A DNA stretch of 16,056 nt, taken from positions 1-16,056 of the forward strand of contig CALFZE010000083.1 of NCBI GenBank assembly GCA_937952285.1. The letters run 5' to 3'. The position numbers were made by a program, and so were the translations under genes. Under the pieces are notes generated by a model. It saw only the letters and a list, made by a program, of their open reading frames with translations, had not been told where the DNA came from and did not search any database. This DNA comes from UBA2428 sp002343545. GTDB lineage: Bacteria; Bdellovibrionota; UBA2428. Below, piece after piece: positions 8,574 to 14,681 of the stretch (the first letter of the stretch is position 1; every line of letters starts with the position of its first letter).

Positions 8574-8597
8574 AAAGTGTGTCATGAGTCACGCACC
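8574..8597 (+). promoter_or_regulatory. Candidate operator B between divergent genes
   Basis: AAAGT at 8574-8578 followed by GTGTCATGAGTCACGCACC at 8579-8597 matches operator A at 17 of 24 positions, including TGTCA and TCACG at the same spacing. It lies 38 bases before the GTG of the barrel gene at 8636 and 49 bases from the ATG of the divergent PEGA/TPR gene at 8524, so it could serve both. It is the weakest of the three copies. On the minus strand ATGACA within it could act as a -35 hexamer for the PEGA/TPR operon, with TTAATC about 19 bases further on as a poor -10. Confidence 0.3.
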
Positions 8598-8635
8598 CCT
8601 CGCGCCCATCCCCCGATGTCGCTTACACTAAGGGC

Positions 8636-9232
8636 GTGTTCACTTTGGGTTGCCGCTTCGCGTTTATCATGACCCTGGCCCTGCCCCGCCTGGCCTGGGG
8701 CTCCTTCGAATCCAACCAACTCGCGATCAGCGGCGGGCTCTTCTCCACGAGCTTCGCGGAAACGACGAACCTCGACCCCACTTCGACGCCCAGCAGCGGA
8801 AGCGTGGGAACCCTGAGCGCAGGCATCGAGTTCGAACACTTCTTCTCGGATAGCCGTAGCTTCGTCATGGGGATCCAACTTCCGGCCCTGCCTTCGAACC
8901 AAAGTTTTCAGGCGGGCTTCATGGGATTCAATTTCTGGGTGGTCGGCATGGGATCGGCCGGATCCTTCATCGGAGAAGGCGCGAGCGTGCGCTTCAAGCC
9001 CGGCTTCCGGGTCTCGGTGGGGCCGATCATCGGACTGGGGTATCTCGTTTATTCGACGCAGTCGGCGCGCAAGAGCGACGTGGGAGCCCTCTTCGGTGCC
9101 GACGTCGCGGCGAGCCTCTCCTTTGGCGAGCGCATGGGTTGCCGCCTGGGGGGATCCTTCTTCAAAACCACGGGCATCGCGACGAGCGGCTTTGGCTACC
9201 GCGGCGGCCTGGCCTTTACCTACACGCTCTAA
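8636..9232 (+). CDS. Small outer-membrane beta-barrel protein
   Basis: A 198-residue predicted outer-membrane protein. The GTG at 8636 is chosen because it gives a full signal peptide (LGCRFAFIMTLALPRLAWG, cleavage near residue 20-22) and follows CTAAGG; an internal ATG at 8669 would leave too short a signal. The mature part alternates hydrophobic residues in amphipathic strands with Gly/Ser turns (for example FVMGIQLPALP, FMGFNFWVVGMG, FRVSVGPIIGLGYLVYS) and ends in GGLAFTYTL, a barrel-like terminal strand. The size fits an eight-stranded barrel of the OmpA/OmpW scale, with no specific family recognised. It converges on the next minus-strand gene with a 4-base overlap of stops, and operator B lies upstream. 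Confidence 0.7.
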   Translation: MFTLGCRFAFIMTLALPRLAWGSFESNQLAISGGLFSTSFAETTNLDPTSTPSSGSVGTLSAGIEFEHFFSDSRSFVMGIQLPALPSNQSFQAGFMGFNFWVVGMGSAGSFIGEGASVRFKPGFRVSVGPIIGLGYLVYSTQSARKSDVGALFGADVAASLSFGERMGCRLGGSFFKTTGIATSGFGYRGGLAFTYTL

Positions 9233-10722
9233 AACTTAAAGCCCAACGTCACGTGGTAACGCTGGCCGCTGATGCGCAAGCTCGGCTGGGCCTCGCCCGA
9301 CTGGGTGCGATTCATGGCCCAATGTAAAACCACGTAAACGGGTCCCCAGACCTGATAGTGGAGGTCGGCGCTGAGCTTGTAGGAATTCAGCGTCGCCATG
9401 AAGGAGTCCGAGAAAGCGGCGCTCGAATCAAAGAGTCCCATCGAATAACCGAGTTGCAGGTGCGCCCACCGATTCCACAGGCGCCCTTCCACGCCGATCT
9501 GGGGCCCGAACCAGACCTGCCGAAAGGCGACGTTCGTGAGGCCCGCGTCTCGATCGGGAAGCATGAGGTAGTTCAAGCGTTCCCACCCCACCACGAGTCC
9601 GGCGAAGAAGGGTCCCGCCAGGCGTTTCTTCTGGAGCGCCGCCGCGAACTTGTAGTGGAGCGGCATGGAAAAGCCCGAAACGTCGAAGGGTTTGTAGAGA
9701 TCCCCCGTCACCTGCCACGCCCAATGATCGTAGCGGGAGACGTCGTCGGAGAAGAGGTTCAAGCGCAAGTTCAGCGCGGCGTAACTGTTGCGCGTCGAGA
9801 TGACCCGATGGATACGCGAATCGAGGAGCGAGAATCCCGCGCTCGCCATGAACTTGAACATCCGGTAGCTCGAAGCCGCATCGTCGAGGATCTGCGGCGC
9901 ACGGGGATCGAAGATTCGCGCCGGCGCGGGATCGAGTTCGATCAGCATTTCTTCCGGACGCGCGAGCTCCACCTTGGCCGGGGCCGGCGGCGGAGGAGGA
10001 CTTTCTTCGGGAGCCGGCGCGACCGCCTTCGCGACTTTCGGCGCGGCATCCTGCCCGTAGGCTCGGCGAATCACGAGCGTGGGCGGCGATTGGCCTCGGG
10101 CTTCGGCCGGAGTCGCGACGGGCTCGACCGCCTCATCCGACGGCGTGGTTTCCACCGCCGGCGTCGTGGCGCTCGACGACTCGGGCGGGTCAGACGCGAG
10201 TTCCTCGCCCGAAGCTTCCACCGCCTCGATGTCCGTTTCGGTGACGACTTCTTCGAGCTCCATACTCGCTTCGGACGAGTCCGCATCCGACGGCGGCGCC
10301 GGAACTTTCTTGGCCCAGGGTAAAGGACGTCCCAAGAAGACGTTGGCCAAGATCGCGCGGTACTCCCGCAGGAGCTGGGCCGGATTTCGGGCCAAGATTT
10401 CGGCGTCGACAAGAAGGTGCCCGGTGCGGGCTTCGCGCATCGTCATGCGAACGCGCTGCCGCTCACCGCCGAGCGGCTGATAGATCACGCGAAAACTCCG
10501 AAGGCTCGGACGCATCGGGTCCGCCTCGAGTTCGGCTCCCTCGAGACGTAAATCGTAGCCGCGATTTTTCGAGATCGCGTCGAGGGCGTGCAAACGCAGA
10601 CTCCACTCGAGACTGCCCTTCTCGCCCCCGCGCGGTCCCTCGTACCAAAGCGGTTCTTTCGCCGACGCCGCGCGCGCCACGAACAACGAAAGCACCAAGA
10701 GCAGCGAGTACGTTCGGAGCAT
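9229..10722 (-). CDS. Two-domain outer-membrane protein: periplasmic head, acidic/proline linker, C-terminal barrel
   Basis: A 497-residue exported protein. The frame is open much further upstream, but the ATG at 10722 starts a signal peptide (LRTYSLLLVLSLFVARAASA, cleavage near 21) and overlaps the upstream stop as TGATG. Residues 22-135 form a compact alpha/beta periplasmic domain of unknown family (VRMTMREARTGHLLVDAEIL, then LLREYRAILANVFLGR). Residues 136-275 are a long low-complexity linker, first rich in Glu, Ser and Thr, then in Pro and Ala (SPPPPPAPAK), long enough to cross periplasm. Residues 285-497 look like a beta-barrel with aromatic-rich strands and end in YHVTLGFKF, with the terminal Phe typical of BAM-inserted proteins. 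It probably bridges the outer membrane and inner-membrane partners such as its operon mate. Function unknown. Confidence 0.7.
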   Translation of the reverse strand: MLRTYSLLLVLSLFVARAASAKEPLWYEGPRGGEKGSLEWSLRLHALDAISKNRGYDLRLEGAELEADPMRPSLRSFRVIYQPLGGERQRVRMTMREARTGHLLVDAEILARNPAQLLREYRAILANVFLGRPLPWAKKVPAPPSDADSSEASMELEEVVTETDIEAVEASGEELASDPPESSSATTPAVETTPSDEAVEPVATPAEARGQSPPTLVIRRAYGQDAAPKVAKAVAPAPEESPPPPPAPAKVELARPEEMLIELDPAPARIFDPRAPQILDDAASSYRMFKFMASAGFSLLDSRIHRVISTRNSYAALNLRLNLFSDDVSRYDHWAWQVTGDLYKPFDVSGFSMPLHYKFAAALQKKRLAGPFFAGLVVGWERLNYLMLPDRDAGLTNVAFRQVWFGPQIGVEGRLWNRWAHLQLGYSMGLFDSSAAFSDSFMATLNSYKLSADLHYQVWGPVYVVLHWAMNRTQSGEAQPSLRISGQRYHVTLGFKF

Positions 10723-11360
10723 CAATGGCACTCCGAAGCGGGAATGCGCCCTTGTCTCTCGGCGAGTCGCGCCTGGGCGACGGCCTCGACTTCGGGGAGT
10801 GAACGCGGCGGCATATTCATGCCCCCGTCTCCTCGCGCGATCTCGAAGTCCACCCAGCCCAAGTAGCTCGTCGCCGTCTGCACGAAGGCCCGATAGAATC
10901 CGGGCGAGAGACCACGACCTTTTGCCACGAGGGGACCGACGGTAAAGAAACCTTCCTGCACGGGGACTCGCGACTCCCACGCGGGCGCTCCGGGCGCGGC
11001 GCCTTCGGCCGGGTAGACGACGACATCCAACATCGCTTCGCAGGGACTGCGCAAGGCGCCCGAGTGAACCGCGCCCAAAAGGATCGGCCGACTTTGGCCA
11101 AGCGCCTTGGGGTCCACGACGAAGGCCGGCGCGCCTTCTTCCTCGAGGGCCGCGCTCAGCGACGCCCAAACGTCTGGCTCGGCTCGGACCGGCGTCGACG
11201 CCTCGCCCGCGGAGCGACTCCGCCAGAGATAGAAAGCATTCGCCCCGACGAGCACGAAGCCGAGCACGAAGAGCCCCCACTCAAATGCCCGCCAAGGCAC
11301 CGTGAATTTTATCGGGGACTTCATCCTGACTTCATCGTCGGAAAGCGCCGGCGACTGCAT
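10722..11360 (-). CDS. Single-pass inner-membrane protein with a periplasmic beta-rich domain
   Basis: A 212-residue protein with no signal cleavage site. A short cytoplasmic N-terminus is followed by one membrane helix (about 27-46, EWGLFVLGFVLVGANAFYLW) with Arg on both sides, and then about 165 residues outside the cytoplasm. The periplasmic part has alternating strands (RPILLGAVHSG, AMLDVVVYPAEG, GFYRAFVQTATSYLGWVDFEI) suggestive of an Ig-like or jelly-roll fold, with two Cys (107 and 211) that could pair. The ATG at 11360 is chosen because AAGGA stands 4 bases before it; an in-frame ATG at 11324 is the alternative. It is coupled by a 1-base overlap to the outer-membrane protein gene, so the pair may form one envelope-spanning complex. 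Operator C lies 34-39 bases upstream. No family recognised. Confidence 0.7.
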   Translation of the reverse strand: MQSPALSDDEVRMKSPIKFTVPWRAFEWGLFVLGFVLVGANAFYLWRSRSAGEASTPVRAEPDVWASLSAALEEEGAPAFVVDPKALGQSRPILLGAVHSGALRSPCEAMLDVVVYPAEGAAPGAPAWESRVPVQEGFFTVGPLVAKGRGLSPGFYRAFVQTATSYLGWVDFEIARGDGGMNMPPRSLPEVEAVAQARLAERQGRIPASECH

Positions 11361-11394
11361 CGGATCCTTGACGCCTCGAAAGGCGGAACCGCTT

Positions 11395-11418
11395 TAAGCA
11401 TGTCACCGCTGACGACAC
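11395..11418 (+). promoter_or_regulatory. Candidate operator C upstream of the 10722-11360 gene
   Basis: TAAGC at 11395-11399 then ATGTCACCGCTGACGACAC at 11400-11418 matches operator A at 20 of 24 positions. It lies between the exoD-like stop and the start at 11360, about 34 bases from that start. Relative to the gene it controls, it is inverted compared with A and B, which fits a palindromic protein-binding site better than a promoter. Directly next to it (11379-11395) is an imperfect hairpin, AAAGGCGGAACCGCTTT, which might help end the upstream transcript. Confidence 0.4.
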
Positions 11419-11434
11419 GCCGAAGCGCGACCGA

Positions 11435-12049
11435 TCAGAACAAAGCGAGCAGACTCTCCACGCCCCACTTCGAGGCCCAGGCCAAGAAGCCAAAGTACAC
11501 GAGGGTCCCCACGAAGGCGGCGTAGCCGAGCCCGACGAGAATCCCGTCGCGCTCCAAATATCCCAGAGAAAGAAAGAAGATCGCCGCGGCCGGCGGTGGG
11601 TTCGTGCCGGGAATCGGCAGGGGCAACGCGAGCAAGAACGCGCTCAGAAAAATCACCAAACCGGAAAAGCGCCAGAACGAGGGATGCTCGACGAGCCACT
11701 CCCCGCGCGGACGAGCGAAACGTTCGACGAAACGAAAGACCTTGAGGCCGGCGTGCGACAGCGTCTTGAGCAGCGAGGCCGGAACGCGACGTTGCGCGAG
11801 GAAGCGCGGGAGCCGCGGACGTCGCTCCAAGAAAATCGCCAAGCCAAGCGCCATGAGTACGGCGCCGAAGACCGTCGAAAGCCCGAAGAGAGGAACGGGC
11901 TGAAGAAAAGGAATCGCAAAGACGACGGCCACGAGGCCCGCGCCCCGCTCGCCCAAGAAGCGCAGCAGATCTTCGAGGGCGAGATCGTGATGATCATTCG
12001 CCCAACGTTCAAGATCCCCGAAGATATCCGATACGGCGCCTCGCTGCAT
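11435..12049 (-). CDS. ExoD-family membrane protein
   Basis: A 204-residue integral membrane protein of the ExoD (exopolysaccharide synthesis) family, whose biochemical role is not established. The N-terminal cytoplasmic helix (DLERWANDHHDLALEDLLRF) leads into the conserved LGERGAGLVAVVFAIPFLQP and GLSTVFGAVLMALGLAIFLE segments, then PRLPRFL, and two further hydrophobic stretches (WRFSGLVIFLSAFLLALPLP and GILVGLGYAAFVGTLVYFGF). The length matches the family. Start: ATG at 12049 (AGG directly upstream); an ATG at 12061 would add four residues, and the choice is open. It lies 25 bases after the rluA-like stop on the same strand, so it probably ends the rplC transcript. Nothing links it to the motor block downstream except position. 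Confidence 0.85.
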   Translation of the reverse strand: MQRGAVSDIFGDLERWANDHHDLALEDLLRFLGERGAGLVAVVFAIPFLQPVPLFGLSTVFGAVLMALGLAIFLERRPRLPRFLAQRRVPASLLKTLSHAGLKVFRFVERFARPRGEWLVEHPSFWRFSGLVIFLSAFLLALPLPIPGTNPPPAAAIFFLSLGYLERDGILVGLGYAAFVGTLVYFGFLAWASKWGVESLLALF

Positions 12050-12074
12050 GCCTAGGATCATACCGCATTTGGCA

Positions 12075-12743
12075 TCAGGGAGCCGACGGCGCTTTGAGCC
12101 CCCGGAGCCAGTGCTCTTGCCAGTAAGCGGGCGCGACGGCCTCGACGCGGACGTCGCGGCCCGTGAGCGGATGCTTGAATTCGAGACGCCGCGCGTGCAG
12201 CGCCATCGGAATTCCCGCGGCGTTCGCGCGGCCATAAAGGCGATCGCCCAGAATCGCGTGGCCGCGCTCCAGGCAGTGCAAGCGAATCTGGTGCGTGCGG
12301 CCCGTGAGCGGCTTTGCTTCGATCCAGCTCTTCTCGCGGTTCGTGGAGAGCAGACGAAACTGCGTCTCGCCCGGGTCGCCGCCGCGGCCCTTGGGCACGT
12401 TTTCCCAGCGACTGCTGCCGGCCTTCTTGATGAAGGTCCGCACGCTCCGCCACGAATCGAGCCAAACGCCATCGACCACGGCCCAGTAGGTCTTGTTCAT
12501 TTCGCGCGAGCGGAACATCTCGGTGATGGGCGCGTTGAGCGCGGGGTCTTCGCCGAAGAGCACGACACCCGTCGTGTCGACGTCGAGGCGATGGAAGAGC
12601 ACGAGTTCCCGGCCGACTTGCTTCTCGAGCAGGCCCTGAAGATGCGGGCGGAGCTCGTCGGGGGTCTTATGAACGGGAAGGCCCGCTGGCTTGTTACAAG
12701 CCAGCAGGCCTCCTTCGCGAAACAGAATTTCTAGAGGGGCCAG
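12075..12743 (-). CDS. RluA-family pseudouridine synthase, start codon uncertain
   Basis: It isomerises uridine to pseudouridine in rRNA or tRNA; the target cannot be told. HRLDVDTTG carries the catalytic Asp (residue 54 if translation starts at 12743), KTYWAVVDG is motif II and GRTHQIRLH is the third motif. There is no S4 domain, as in RluA/TruC-type enzymes. The family-conserved N-terminal part, LLACNKPAGLPVH, is encoded upstream of the first ordinary start codon (GTG at 12602). In-frame codons back to the rplC stop at 12752 include no ATG, GTG or TTG. The best fit is a CTG at 12743, with GGCGGAG 9 bases upstream inside the end of rplC, giving 222 residues. ATT at 12728 is another option. 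A GTG start at 12602 would give a 175-residue protein missing the N-terminal core. Confidence 0.8.
   Translation of the reverse strand: MAPLEILFREGGLLACNKPAGLPVHKTPDELRPHLQGLLEKQVGRELVLFHRLDVDTTGVVLFGEDPALNAPITEMFRSREMNKTYWAVVDGVWLDSWRSVRTFIKKAGSSRWENVPKGRGGDPGETQFRLLSTNREKSWIEAKPLTGRTHQIRLHCLERGHAILGDRLYGRANAAGIPMALHARRLEFKHPLTGRDVRVEAVAPAYWQEHWLRGLKAPSAP
12680..12710. repeat. Near-perfect inverted repeat inside the rluA-like gene
   Basis: GCTGGCTTGT (12685-12694) and ACAAGCCAGC (12696-12705) are exact reverse complements around one T, and GGCC/GGCC extend the stem after a single mismatch, making about 14 paired bases. It encodes the conserved LLACNKPAGLP segment on the minus strand, so part of it is constrained by protein. 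Neither strand has a T-run after it, so it is not a standard terminator. It would fold strongly in the mRNA close to the unclear start of this gene. Confidence 0.7.
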
Positions 12744-12749
12744 GGAGGA

Positions 12750-13490
12750 TTACTCCGCCTTGGCTTCTTCCGAGGCCTTCGGCGAGCGGGCTTCGAAGCC
12801 GCCCTTCACGCTGGCCTTGAGGTAGAGGTAGCCGTTCTTCGCGCCCGGAACCGCGCCCTTCACGAGGACGTAGTTCTTCTCGGCTTCGATGCCGACGACC
12901 TTGATGTTCTGGACGGTGACGCGCTCGTTACCGAGGTGACCCGACATCTTCTTGCCCTTGAAAACCTTACCGGGGTCCGAGCGCATACCGATCGAGCCGC
13001 CGTGACGGAAGAACTCGTGGTTATGCGACGACTTCTGACCGCGGAAGTTCCAGCGCTTCATGACGCCGGCGAAACCTTTACCGATCGAGGTACCGACGAC
13101 GTCGAGACGATCGCCCACCTTGAGGAGCGAAGCCGTAAGGACTTGGCCGACTTCGTATTCGGCGACGGTCTTCTCGTCGAGGCGCACTTCCTTGATGAAG
13201 CGCTTCACGGCGGACTTGGACTTCGCGGCGTGGCCGGCTTCGGGCTTCGTCACGCGTTGCTTGCGCTTGTCGTCGAAACCGATCTGAACGGCGTCGTAGC
13301 CGTCCGTCGCGCGGGTCTTCTTTTGGAGAACGACGCAGGGGCCGACTTCGAGAACGGTGACCGGGGTCACGGTGCCTTCGTCGTCGAAGATTTGCGTCAT
13401 GCCGACTTTTTTGCCGAGGAGCGCGAAGGGAACACCTTGGATGATCTTCGTGCCGGAGCGGCGGGTGGAACGGGAACCGACGTAGTGCAT
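12750..13490 (-). CDS. rplC: Large-subunit ribosomal protein L3
   Basis: A 246-residue L3, an early-assembly 23S rRNA-binding protein near the peptidyl transferase centre. The ATG at 13490 has AGGAG 6 bases upstream, so the longer open frame to 13562 is leader. Hallmarks are LLGKKVGMTQIFDDEG, GTSIGKGFAGVMKRWNFRGQ, HGGSIGMRSDPGKVFKGKKM and NERVTVQNIKVV. It is longer than the usual 205-215 residues, with about 20 extra N-terminal residues (STRRSGTKIIQG) and an Ala/Glu-rich C-terminal tail. The SIGQ glutamine methylated by PrmB in Escherichia coli is SIGM here, so that modification is not expected. Neither rpsJ upstream nor rplD downstream is present, which is unusual. The rluA-like gene follows in the same frame directly after the TAA. 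Confidence 0.97.
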   Translation of the reverse strand: MHYVGSRSTRRSGTKIIQGVPFALLGKKVGMTQIFDDEGTVTPVTVLEVGPCVVLQKKTRATDGYDAVQIGFDDKRKQRVTKPEAGHAAKSKSAVKRFIKEVRLDEKTVAEYEVGQVLTASLLKVGDRLDVVGTSIGKGFAGVMKRWNFRGQKSSHNHEFFRHGGSIGMRSDPGKVFKGKKMSGHLGNERVTVQNIKVVGIEAEKNYVLVKGAVPGAKNGYLYLKASVKGGFEARSPKASEEAKAE

Positions 13491-13510
13491 GGAGGACTCC
13501 TGAAAAACTT

Positions 13511-13550
13511 CGAAGCCGAGGCTTCGTTGGCTTCGCGCTTTCGCGAAGCC
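13511..13550 (-). promoter_or_regulatory. Double-hairpin leader of rplC, possible attenuator
   Basis: Read on the minus strand, GGCTTCGCG-AAAG-CGCGAAGCC (13550-13529) is a 9-base-pair hairpin. It is followed two bases later by CGAAGC-CTCG-GCTTCG (13526-13511), a 6-base-pair hairpin with a tetraloop and then AAGTTTTTC just before the ribosome binding site. The 3' arm of the first can also pair over 7 bases with the 3' arm of the second, so the two structures can exclude each other. The second resembles a weak intrinsic terminator. This could be a regulatory leader, for instance feedback by a ribosomal protein. Confidence 0.45.
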
Positions 13551-13616
13551 GTTGGCTTGCATCCATCATCCCCGTCGGCCGTGCGCCGTCAGCCGGGACT
13601 GGCAATCAGGGGCTTA

Positions 13617-13645
13617 GACCTAGGCCGAGAGGGGGAAACGGTCAA
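13617..13645 (-). promoter_or_regulatory. Possible sigma-70 promoter of rplC
   Basis: On the minus strand, TTGACC (13645-13640) is separated by 17 bases from TAGGTC (13622-13617). The -35 hexamer matches the consensus at five of six positions; the -10 is poor. Transcription would start near 13610 and give a leader of about 120 bases that contains the double hairpin. Confidence 0.35.
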
Positions 13646-13802
13646 GGAACTTGATGGCCTCGGACCCCGGTCTCCGCGGGATCGTCGAAAAGCCGAACAG
13701 TCCCCCTCCGAAAAAAGTCCGCGCTCCTGAAAATGCCAAGATAAATAATTGTTTTTACTAGGGTTCTTTTCGGGCCCCTTCTTTGCAATCCATCTTCATG
13801 GA

Positions 13803-14681
13803 ATGTCAGGTCCGCAACGCCACTCTCGCTTGGCTTCCCGGTGGAGCCTCTCGTGCCGGGCCACGGCCCTGGTCCTCGCGTGGGCCAGCCCGGCGAGCGA
13901 GGCCCAAGTCACGGGCCAAACCATCCGGGGCGGCGTCCTCCATACGACCTCGCGATCGACGACGCCGGTGCCGGTCAACCTGAAGCCCGCGCAAGCCGCG
14001 CCCGTCCAATCCCTGGTCGCCGACATCACGCACGTCACCATGTCGATCGAGATGGTGAACGCCGTGAACGGCTCGCTCGCCGGAACCTACGGCAACCGCT
14101 GGAAGCTCTTCGTCGAGAGCAACGGACTGGACTACGATCGGCTCGGTCGCGGCTCGCTCGTTTCGCGCGATCGCGGCAGCCTGCGACCCTTCATGCTGAG
14201 TCCCGAGGAAGAGATCGCCGTGCGCACCCAGATGGCGCACGTCGTGAAAGACTACGCCGTGGACCCGGGCCTGCGAAAGCTCCTCGCTTCGCGCGAGGCG
14301 ACGAAGGAACTCATGCAGACCGTCACGGCCGTCGAAACGGCGACGAAGGTCGAGCTTCGCAGCGAGACGAACTGGGCGTTCTCGGCCGGCATGAACCCCT
14401 TTACGCTGGGGTCTTTCGTCACGCTATCGCACCCCGCCTGGACCTTCGAAGCGCGCACGGACTTCGACGCGCCGTTGGCGTTCCAGCTCGTCGGCGTCCG
14501 TCGTTGGACGCGCTACAGCTTCACGAACGTCTACACGCACGCCGACGGCGCCTACCGGCCCGTGGTCGGTTACGCTTTCAACCCTCGACTGAGCACGAGC
14601 TTCGGCGGTCGCTACTTCCTCCGAAACGAGCACATCTGGAACAGCTCGTATCACGACGTCGGGTTGAGCTACTCTTTTTAG
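13803..14681 (+). CDS. Exported protein with a C-terminal beta-barrel-like domain
   Basis: A 292-residue protein. The ATG at 13803 gives a twin-Arg-free signal peptide (SLSCRATALVLAWASPASEA, cleavage near residue 34). The frame is open back to a TTG at 13749, but neither start has a clear ribosome binding site. The middle (60-180) is partly helical, for example LSPEEEIAVRTQMAHVVKDY and PGLRKLLASREATKELM. From about 183 the sequence alternates strands rich in Trp, Tyr and Phe (NWAFSAGMNPFTLGSFVTLS, FQLVGVRRWTRYSFTNVY, VVGYAFNPRLSTSFGGRYFL) and ends in HDVGLSYSF, a typical outer-membrane terminal strand. An outer-membrane location is likely and the family is not recognised. It overlaps the convergent gene by 4 bases at the stops, with no terminator between them. 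Confidence 0.7.
   Translation: MSGPQRHSRLASRWSLSCRATALVLAWASPASEAQVTGQTIRGGVLHTTSRSTTPVPVNLKPAQAAPVQSLVADITHVTMSIEMVNAVNGSLAGTYGNRWKLFVESNGLDYDRLGRGSLVSRDRGSLRPFMLSPEEEIAVRTQMAHVVKDYAVDPGLRKLLASREATKELMQTVTAVETATKVELRSETNWAFSAGMNPFTLGSFVTLSHPAWTFEARTDFDAPLAFQLVGVRRWTRYSFTNVYTHADGAYRPVVGYAFNPRLSTSFGGRYFLRNEHIWNSSYHDVGLSYSF

Larger units (their letters stand above)
13491..13802. other. Non-coding divergent region between rplC and the barrel-like gene
   Basis: 312 bases without a supported gene. The rplC side holds the leader hairpins and the candidate promoter described separately. The other side contains an AT-rich patch (about 13724-13765, with GATAAATAATTG and a TTTTTACTAG run) that stands out in this GC-rich window and may hold the promoter for the plus-strand gene, although no good -35/-10 pair could be set with confidence. 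Confidence 0.5.

Noticed and set aside
8574..8597. CRP/FNR-type site (TGTGA, 6 bases, TCACA)
   Set aside because: The half-sites here are TGTCA and TCACG with 4 bases between them, which does not fit that spacing or sequence.
10723..11280. Extension of the outer-membrane protein frame by 186 codons
   Set aside because: The extension is Arg-rich, lies within the upstream single-pass protein gene in another frame, and would bury the signal peptide that begins at 10722.
11379..11395. Intrinsic terminator after the exoD-like gene
   Set aside because: The stem is short with a bulge and no T-run follows on the minus strand, so it was mentioned with operator C but not called as a terminator.
12075..12602. 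The rluA-like gene as a decayed pseudogene
   Set aside because: All catalytic motifs are intact and the frame is open and family-like through the N-terminal core; only the start codon is unusual.
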